Shown here: positions 58,501 to 64,000 of the stretch, in pieces
Numbering within the stretch: position 1 is the first letter of the stretch
Layout of the letters: each line of letters opens with the position of its first letter
Origin: Istiophorus platypterus
Taxonomy: Eukaryota > Chordata > Actinopteri > Istiophoriformes > Istiophoridae
Length of the DNA stretch: 64,000 bases
Assembly (NCBI GenBank): GCA_016859345.1
Contig: CM029129.1
Location: 20,958,695 to 21,022,694 of the forward strand
Reading direction: 5' to 3'
Translations under genes and position numbers: made by a program
Notes under the pieces: model-generated
Databases searched by the model: none
What the model was told of the DNA's origin: nothing
What the model saw: the letters and a program-made list of their open reading frames with translations, nothing else

Positions 58501-61406
58501 CCAATGCACTTAACGTTACCTGAAGAAAAGGCCGTTGTTGCACTGCAGCGTGTCGCAAAATGCAGTGAATTCAACACTATTTTTGATAACGTCTCAAGTT
58601 CTCAAAAATACCACAAGCTCTTACTTTGACATGTTGGATGGTAGATATTTAAACCAAGAACTCCCTCATTGACATGAGTGTTTTCCTGCATTTTGCAGTT
58701 GGTTTGTCGACTTCAGAAAATTTAGGCGGTTTGTCCATGTTTGTTGTTTAAGCTGAGTTAGTCTGCTTTTTTTTTTTTTTTACTTCTGACACTGTAACGC
58801 TGTTGACCTTTCCTTGTCTGTTTTCATAGATCGCCACTTGACTGGCCTTTTTTCTGGCGCCATCTAACATGTGATGGTCCTGGGCTTGTGGGGAATGGTG
58901 TGAAGGGTGAAATCAAAAAATATAGAATACACAGTAGGGACGGATTGGCCCACACAACAATAAAACTCCAAGACGTGATCTCTATCTTGAGTTTATTTGA
59001 TATTGAAAATGTCAGAATGGTTTTAAATAAAAGAACAGAAGCGAATAAACAAGTGGACTTTTCCTCTGCGGTGGGGAAAGAGATTCGAATCGCAGAATCG
59101 ACTCTGGCCTTAAAACGAACGCAGCTTGCGGACACCCTGCCCCTTCGCCGTTGCACGTCAGCACCGCTGAACGCGTCACAGTGGCCGGCGCCCGGGCGAG
59201 GCGAGCGTTCGGGGGCCTGTGAACGCAGCTTGCTGAAGCCGAAGCTGTGATAGAACGGACAGACAGCAGCGACAGCATGCGAGGCTGCTGCTCCGTCTCC
59301 CTTGGGGTTTCTCACATCCCAGTTTGCTGTGGTGCTAATGAGCACTGTTGCAGTTGCTATTTTAATCGTGATGGATTCTTGAGCCTTTGTTAGTTGTGCC
59401 TCTTAATTCTGCATTACACGGATGGCTGTGCTGTCTCTATGGTAACCTTTCCAAGCAACCAGTCGCACAGGTTCACGAGGCATTTGTGCCCCCTCGGTAA
59501 ATCCGACCGTGGCTTCTTTAGGGGACACTGTTAATTGACTCTTGGTCACAGGCTTGCATGTCAACACAATAAGCCTCAAATATTGCAGTATGTACATGAA
59601 TGTTGAGGCTGTTATCAGCATGTTCGACCAATCCACTGATGAAACACATTTCTGAGCCGATCTCGATCATTTCTGAAAGAGGGAACTCACCTTAATTTCA
59701 GCTTGACTCATTGAAATGAGCATAAATCATCAGATGACAGTGCATCTTTTTTTCCACCCTTATCACATTCCTTTAAGGAAACTGCAGAGTTTGGCTTTGT
59801 GGTAAAACAAATTGCATCTCCTGTGGTTGTGAGAGGAGAATATTATCTTCTTAATGTTTGGGATAGAACTGCTGTCAGCACCTTCCTGTGGGCACAGTCT
59901 TTAATCAACACGGCCTTCACCCTTTGCCAGTTCTTTAATTTACAGCAAAACTCTACACTATACAGCAAAACTGACACTGAACTATTTTAGCAGTTGTTAC
60001 AAGATATTTTTGGGGTTCAGGGAACTAAATTTGGAACAGCTCACAAGAAGGTGCCGCAGCCTACTGCCTTTTCTTCTTGGTCCGTTTTTGCATGAAGGTC
60101 TTGTCGATTGTGCTTCGTTTGTAGTTTACCGAACCACCAACTGAAAACGGGTTTGTGACCAGTAAGCCGTAATGGTTTGTGTGGGTAGTGTCGCACGCCT
60201 TTCGAATTATCACAGTCTCTGAAACACCAATTGCATGTTGTCAGCTCAAAATAATTAGGGCTTAAACGAGTCATTTTACAGAAAGTTAAATTCCAAATAT
60301 TTTTTACAATTGGTTGTTTTGGTAATTTTCTCAAGCAAAGACGTAAAACATTCTCTGGTTCAGGCTCCTCGTGTTTTTTCCTTTTATCTAAAATAAAGCT
60401 TAATCCCTTTGGGTTTTAGATTGTTGGTTAGACAAAAGAGAAATGTTGAAAATGTCATGTTGAACTTTGAAATTAATGTGCAGATCAGTTGATGATTAAG
60501 ATCACAATTAATTGCAGCAGTACAAATAATTTGAAAACGGTTACCACGAATAAAAGGACAAAAACAGACTCCATGGCCTGACAGGTGCCACAGAAACAAT
60601 TAGGATTAAAGTTGATGCCGGATTGAAGCTGATTTTAAAGAACAGAAACTTTCACTAAAAATGGAAAATTTGTTCAAGTTGGTCGTCAGATTTTTTACAG
60701 CTGAAACCCCACTGTAGTTGTGCAGTGTATTACTCACTGACTTTATTTTGGCAGCACACCTGTGCAGAGCTTTTTCTATTGATGTATTGTACATGACTTG
60801 GTTCCGTCTTGTTTTTGTGTTTGTCATTCCCGTGTTTGTTGTTGTTTTTTTTTTATCATGGCTGTTTGTTTTTACTGACTCACCACAGGACTGCACAAAA
60901 ATATAAAAATGAGCTGACCCACAGCCTTGAGAAATATAATTAGAAACAGAAAGTGTGTCGATGTAACATCAAACCTTAAAAAGGCTCTTTGAAATTTAAT
61001 GGATGTTTGTAACAAACTGTTTGGGTCCAAGCATGAAGGTTGGTGCAGCTGCCATGGAAACTGGAGACCAAAAGTTTATAACACAAACCCTGTGATACAA
61101 ATTTAGGGCTTGGAATTTGACGAACGTGAACGTTTCCCAGGCAAATGAAGCCTGACAAAGAGCTGTTACCAGGTTGCATGATGGGAAGCGTAGTGTTTTC
61201 TGAGCTCGCATAGCATTGCCGTGGAAACCAGGAACCGGGCTCCCTCCTGAGCGCCCTGGTGGAAGCTCCCACCCAGCGGCGTCGAGGCTGCTCCTCACAG
61301 CTCTGTTAACGGCAGCCTCCATGACCGTCCCGTGTCTCTGTCCTTTGTCCCAGGTGAAGAACAGAACAAAGAAGCACTGCAAGATGCGGAGGACGAGGCC
61401 CAGTGA
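47051..61406 (+). CDS. ywhae: 14-3-3 protein epsilon
   Basis: Six exons (47051-47114, 51726-51925, 54330-54436, 56090-56296, 57338-57474, 61354-61406) total 768 bases, giving 255 residues, the exact human length. The start is in a strong context (CGACCATGGCGG). 14-3-3 proteins dimerise and bind phosphoserine/threonine motifs. The binding residues K50, R57, R130 and Y131 are all present ([12 protein letters not shown] and YHRYLAEF). The N-terminal dimer part reads [20 protein letters not shown]; the C-terminal helix has LTLWTSD and ends EALQDAEDEAQ. Exon 3 differs from human more than the rest (VEKELKSICND, LILAATTGES), but VEKEL and ATTGESK occur in the Drosophila epsilon protein, so this may be an older state or a teleost duplicate (ywhae1 or ywhae2). 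Crk lies upstream in the same orientation, as in human. Confidence 0.97.
48436..48680. repeat. MITE-like teleost repeat, copy C
   Basis: Begins TAGTGCTGCAACTCACCG and contains AGTATAAAATGTTGGGAAAT and GGCATTTTTGCTTTAAAAAT, matching the family at 33483, 38415 and 60254, but more diverged. Confidence 0.6.
48981..49040. repeat. (CT)n / (TCTA)n microsatellite
   Basis: A CT run of about 28 bases, a short interruption, more CT, then TCTA units. Confidence 0.95.
51726..51925 (+). CDS. ywhae: ywhae exon 2
   Basis: The acceptor is cctttttag and the donor gtcaga, ending in phase 0. It encodes EMVESMKKVASMDVELTVEE and the K50/R57 region ([20 protein letters not shown]). Confidence 0.96.
54118..54161. 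repeat. Perfect 15-bp inverted repeat (hairpin) in ywhae intron 2
   Basis: The left arm ACTCAACTCGGCTGA (54118-54132) and right arm TCAGCCGAGTTGAGT (54147-54161) are exact reverse complements around a 14-base loop. A short direct repeat (gctgaacctca) spans the loop. Confidence 0.95.
54271..54318 (+). repeat. (TG)n tract at the ywhae exon 3 acceptor
   Basis: Sixteen TG units followed by ctgtctgtgtgtgtttt, ending 11 bases before the exon. It takes the place of an ordinary polypyrimidine tract. Confidence 0.95.
54330..54436 (+). CDS. ywhae: ywhae exon 3
   Basis: The acceptor is gttctgcag and the donor gtatgt. It enters in phase 0 and leaves in phase 2 (107 bases). It encodes VEKELKSICNDILDVLDKHL and TGESKVFYYK. 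Confidence 0.95.
54437..56089 (+). other. ywhae intron 3
   Basis: No exon seen. A poly-A run of about 28 bases lies at 55543-55570. Confidence 0.85.
55543..55570. repeat. Poly-A tract
   Basis: Twenty-eight consecutive A, in ywhae intron 3. Confidence 0.9.
56090..56296 (+). CDS. ywhae: ywhae exon 4
   Basis: The acceptor is cctctgctcag and the donor gtgagt. It encodes [20 protein letters not shown] with R130 and Y131, then [20 protein letters not shown] and LNSPDRAC. Confidence 0.97.
56297..57337 (+). other. ywhae intron 4
   Basis: No exon seen. A CTCF-like motif lies at 56864-56876 on the minus strand. Confidence 0.85.
56864..56876 (-). promoter_or_regulatory. CTCF-like motif
   Basis: The reverse complement is CCTCTAGGGGGCA, a close match to the CTCF core. 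Confidence 0.4.
57338..57474 (+). CDS. ywhae: ywhae exon 5
   Basis: The acceptor is tttctgccgacag and the donor gtgaga, ending in phase 1. It encodes LAKEAFDNAIAELDTLSEES, YKDSTLIMQLLRDNLTLW and TSDVQGD. Confidence 0.97.
59117..59233. repeat. 13-bp direct repeats flanking a 91-bp CpG-rich segment
   Basis: GAACGCAGCTTGC occurs at 59117-59129 and again at 59221-59233. The segment between them is rich in CpG (for example cggcgcccgggcgaggcgag). Confidence 0.85.
60254..60521. repeat. MITE-like teleost repeat, copy D
   Basis: Contains TTAGGGCTTAAACGAGTCAT, TTTTCTCAAGCAAAGACG, ACATTCTCTGGTTCAGGCTC and ends with AATTAATTGCAGCAG. Same family as the other three copies. Confidence 0.7.
61354..61406 (+). 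CDS. ywhae: ywhae exon 6 (last)
   Basis: The acceptor is ctttgtcccag. The first two bases complete a split Gly codon, then EEQNKEALQDAEDEAQ and TGA. Human ends VEDENQ. Confidence 0.95.
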
Positions 61407-61427
61407 GACCGAACAACACAAGACAAG

Positions 61428-61479
61428 CCCTCCTCCTCCTCCTTCCTCTTTCTCTTCCTCTTCCTCCTCCTCCTCCCTT
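61428..61479 (+). repeat. Polypyrimidine (CCT)n-like tract in ywhae 3' UTR
   Basis: Fifty-two consecutive C/T bases starting 22 bases after the stop codon. It raises a spurious Ser/Pro-rich frame. Confidence 0.95.
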
Positions 61480-62578
61480 ACTTCTCTCCTCCCAGCTCTA
61501 GCTCCTGTCCCCAGCCACGGTTTTCAGCTGGGTTTATACTGCAGTCCACACTCTCTCTACCTTTTCTTCCATTTCTTGCCCATCTGTCTCTCCTCTTTCT
61601 CCTCATATGCACGTCATCTCTCGGTCCCCTCAGGGCCCATTCAGGGTCTTCATTTCCACTCCCCAGGGGTTTTACCTTTTTTTTTTTTTCTTTCCTGATG
61701 ACTCCTTTTTGCAATTCTGTACCTTTCAAGGTCCACGTCCTCTTTTTACCGTTTTTATCTTTGCTTTACTTCGCTGTGTCATCTGTTGCCAAGTACGCTT
61801 GCCTGTATTTGTCACACACATATGCAAGAGCTTATTTAAAGACAATACTTTGCTATTCAACTTTTTGTTTTGTTTTGGTTTTTTTTTCCTGTATGTGTGT
61901 GTGTTAATGAACAATACATTGTCCATGCTTCTGTCAGTCGGTCGGTTATGAAACATTTCAGTTTGCAAATTGAGGTAAAAGTGGTGATGGAAGGTTTAAA
62001 AGGGATGCGTCAAAGCTTTTTAGGAAGAACTAAGTGCCCTGTTTACTTTGTGGTTACCGAACCTGCTCCGCCAACACATCGATAGATTTTTTTTTTTTTT
62101 TTTTTAATGACAAACAGCAGAATGCCCCCCCCTTTATCTCCAAGCATCACTCTGACCTCCACTCCTGTCCACTCTCGAACCAAGTATTGTGTTGCGGGGC
62201 TGTAGCGCTTTTGCTAATGGCAGATAGTTAGGTAATGGCTTTTTAGCAGACGAAATGCTCGTACGTGTGTGTGCGCGTGGGAGGGGAATGCTCCACACTC
62301 TTGATTGTAACGTAATGCAGTTTTGCATTGGCACTATATATTAAAAAAAAAAAAAAAAACGGAAAAAAAATTGGGAAATAGAGGCCTGCTGTAATCTTTA
62401 CCCCCCCCCCCCCGACTCTTCCAGGTTTCCTCGTCTCAACTCTCACCCCCCCCCCCCTCGTTTCCTCCCTTCCTTCTGTTCAGTATGTGTAACGTGAATC
62501 TGATTTGTACTACTGGATATTCTCACCGGAGCCACAAGTACCATCTGTATTCTTACTGAAACACAGCATGGAAATAAC

Positions 62579-62584
62579 ATTAAA
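62579..62584 (+). terminator. Polyadenylation signal ATTAAA for ywhae
   Basis: ATTAAA about 1.17 kb after the stop, preceded by gcatggaaataac and followed by GT/T-rich DNA (gtgtgaggtgtgtc and a T run). Confidence 0.6.
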
Positions 62585-62688
62585 CTTCAAACTGAATAAT
62601 GTTAAAGTAACACGTGTGAGGTGTGTCTTTTTTTTTTTTTTTTAGGTTTCAATGGTTTGTTGTGACGTATTTTAATCTCATTTTCAGT

Positions 62689-62703
62689 CACTAGAGGGCA
62701 GCG
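62689..62703 (+). promoter_or_regulatory. CTCF-like motif (CACTAGAGGGCAGCG)
   Basis: A close match to the longer CTCF consensus, about 100 bases past the ywhae polyadenylation signal, where a boundary element would be plausible. Confidence 0.45.
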
Positions 62704-63699
62704 TTGGATAGTAGGAGAACGATTCCAACTTGAGACCGAAGGTGGTGATTCTGCATTTATCCTCTGATTTTAAGTTTAAATACTTTCATTTGTTGTGGTG
62801 GAAGAAGTATTCAGATACTGTACTTTAAAAAAAGCAAGTACAACAGTTAAAGTAAAAATGCTAAATTAAAAGTACAGATGTATTATAAACTAAATTCACC
62901 CAGAGTGTAATATTAATACTAAGAAGTGCTAATTCTGCAGAAAACTGGCCCCTGTTATTGACTAATTTTTGTCCATTTAATATTGTCCTTAACACAGAGA
63001 TCACACGGGTCGAGTTAAAAGTGAAATGTTTCTCAAAAAGTTTCATCGCGATCACAAGATCGATTGATTCGGTTAGAATTAGCTTCATTTAGGACATTTT
63101 TGTTTTTGGCTCAGTCGCTGCTCTTTCACACTCAACAATTCTGGTATTTCATGGCCAAAGGAATAAGTACTTTTTTAATTAAAAATTAAAAAAAAAAAAA
63201 TAATAATCATTATACAGATGATTGATGATTTGTTTGTGCATTAGGAAGAATCACACACAAAAACAAAAAAAAACAATTAACAGCAATGCAGGTTAACTAA
63301 CTCAGAACGAGTTGTGTCTGGGCCGATCTCCACACAACATGAAACATCTGACAGCCTCTGATTCATGACACAACGGATTTGGCACGAAAATCAAACGTTT
63401 TACTTTACACTTAATCCATAAGTATCAGTAGAAAACCTCCCAGTAAAACTGTTGTTTTGACATTTGTAGGTTTTAGTTTTTGCATTATCATCAGGTTAGT
63501 CACCCAAACTCCAATAAGGCTGCCAGATCTTTTACTCCCCTCTAATCTTATGTGACTATTTTTTACTGATTGAACTTTTCAATTTTGAATTGGGTTGTTA
63601 AACCAAAATATAATACTGTTATTTTGACCCATTGTTGGACACAACAATACAAATGTAGGTTGTACAAAAGAGTATGATATTCACATTTTATAATATCTC

Positions 63700-63843
63700 T
63701 CTCCCTTTTTGTCTCTCAACCCAGCTGGTCTGAGTCTCTGTAAATAACAACTATAAAGAGTCTGGTCTAGACCTGCTCTATATGAAAAGTGCCCTGAGAT
63801 AACTTCTTATGATGCCATATAAATAAAACTGAATTGAATTGAA
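63700..63843 (+). mobile_element. Retroposon 3' end with GAATT-type tail
   Basis: Contains CTGTAAATAACAACTATAAA, GAGTCTGGTCTAGACCTGCT, ATGAAAAGTGCCCTGAGATA, CATATAAATAAAACTGAATT and a GAATTGAATT tail. This is the end of a very common teleost retroposon, probably a LINE 3' end or a SINE sharing it. The usual core upstream is shortened. Confidence 0.7.
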
Positions 63844-64000
63844 TGTTAGAAATGAGTTTAATACTAAATAAAAGATTTTAAAAAATGTGCTAAAAATTTA
63901 AAAATAATGAAAATGAGTAGAAGCTCACAAAAAAAATTGATGTACATGGGTATTAATGTACATTTGTTTCATCATCGTACAACAGAGGACAAACTCTGTT

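Larger units (their letters stand above)
57475..61353 (+). other. ywhae intron 5
   Basis: No exon supported. It contains a small CpG-rich island (59060-59290) and a MITE-like repeat (60254-60521). The 173-codon minus-strand frame at 58824-59345 is not protein-like. Confidence 0.8.
61407..62600 (+). other. ywhae 3' UTR
   Basis: Begins with a 52-base pure pyrimidine run (61428-61479) and contains poly-T (about 62088-62105), poly-A (62343-62359) and poly-C (62401-62413) tracts. It ends near the ATTAAA signal. Confidence 0.7.
62601..64000. other. Intergenic DNA downstream of ywhae
   Basis: No gene seen. It holds a CTCF-like motif (62689-62703) and a retroposon tail (63700-63843). The rest is AT-rich. 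Confidence 0.75.

Noticed and set aside
58824..59345. 173-codon minus-strand frame in ywhae intron 5
   Set aside because: No recognisable family, no splice-compatible structure, and it overlaps a plus-strand frame of equal quality.
61216..61698. 160-codon frame over the ywhae last exon
   Set aside because: Wrong frame for ywhae; the Ser/Pro runs come from the pyrimidine tract in the 3' UTR.
1..64000. CRISPR arrays, rRNA, phage or bacterial mobile elements
   Set aside because: No regularly spaced repeats and no such genes; the window is vertebrate nuclear DNA.

Overview
This 64 kb window is nuclear DNA from a ray-finned (teleost-type) fish. It carries spliced vertebrate genes with GT-AG introns, CpG-rich promoters, many microsatellites, long T and A runs, and several dispersed repeat types that I recognise from teleost genomes. 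A run of exactly 500 N (31027-31526) is an assembly gap. I found no bacterial, viral, CRISPR, rRNA or tRNA features. Most open reading frames in the window are chance frames in introns and intergenic DNA.

Four protein genes lie head to tail on the + strand. (1) A TLC-domain membrane protein of the TLCD3/FAM57 family, probably tlcd3a; its first exon lies upstream of the window and the coding part seen runs from 86 to 13230. (2) Smoothelin-like 2 (smtnl2), 24562-32436, with an N-terminal coiled coil, a low-complexity middle interrupted by the gap, and a C-terminal calponin-homology domain. (3) The SH2-SH3-SH3 adaptor crk, 34880-40538, three exons, complete at 318 residues. (4) 14-3-3 epsilon (ywhae), 47051-61406, six exons, complete at 255 residues. 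All reading-frame phases close for crk and ywhae. For smtnl2 the phases on the two sides of the gap do not match, so at least one exon is missing from the visible sequence.

The crk-ywhae pair keeps the same adjacency and transcriptional order as on human 17p13.3. TLCD3A and SMTNL2 are also on human 17p13, but further away. The genes do not form a pathway; Crk (tyrosine-kinase signalling) and 14-3-3 epsilon (phosphoserine/threonine binding) are both signalling adaptors, Smtnl2 is cytoskeletal and the TLC protein is a lipid-related membrane protein.

Non-genic space: 13231-24158 is intergenic DNA plus the presumed long 3' UTR of the TLC gene; 32437-34879 holds the smtnl2 3' end, a MITE-like repeat and the CpG-rich crk promoter; 40539-47050 holds a long AT-rich crk 3' region and the CpG-rich ywhae promoter; 61407-62600 is the ywhae 3' UTR, followed by intergenic DNA ending in a retroposon tail. 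I saw no previously undescribed system. The points most worth a second look are a tandemly duplicated exon in smtnl2, a candidate Crk-I splice donor shifted by one base, a (TG)n tract set against the ywhae exon 3 acceptor like the CFTR exon 9 arrangement, and a perfect 15-bp inverted repeat just upstream of it.
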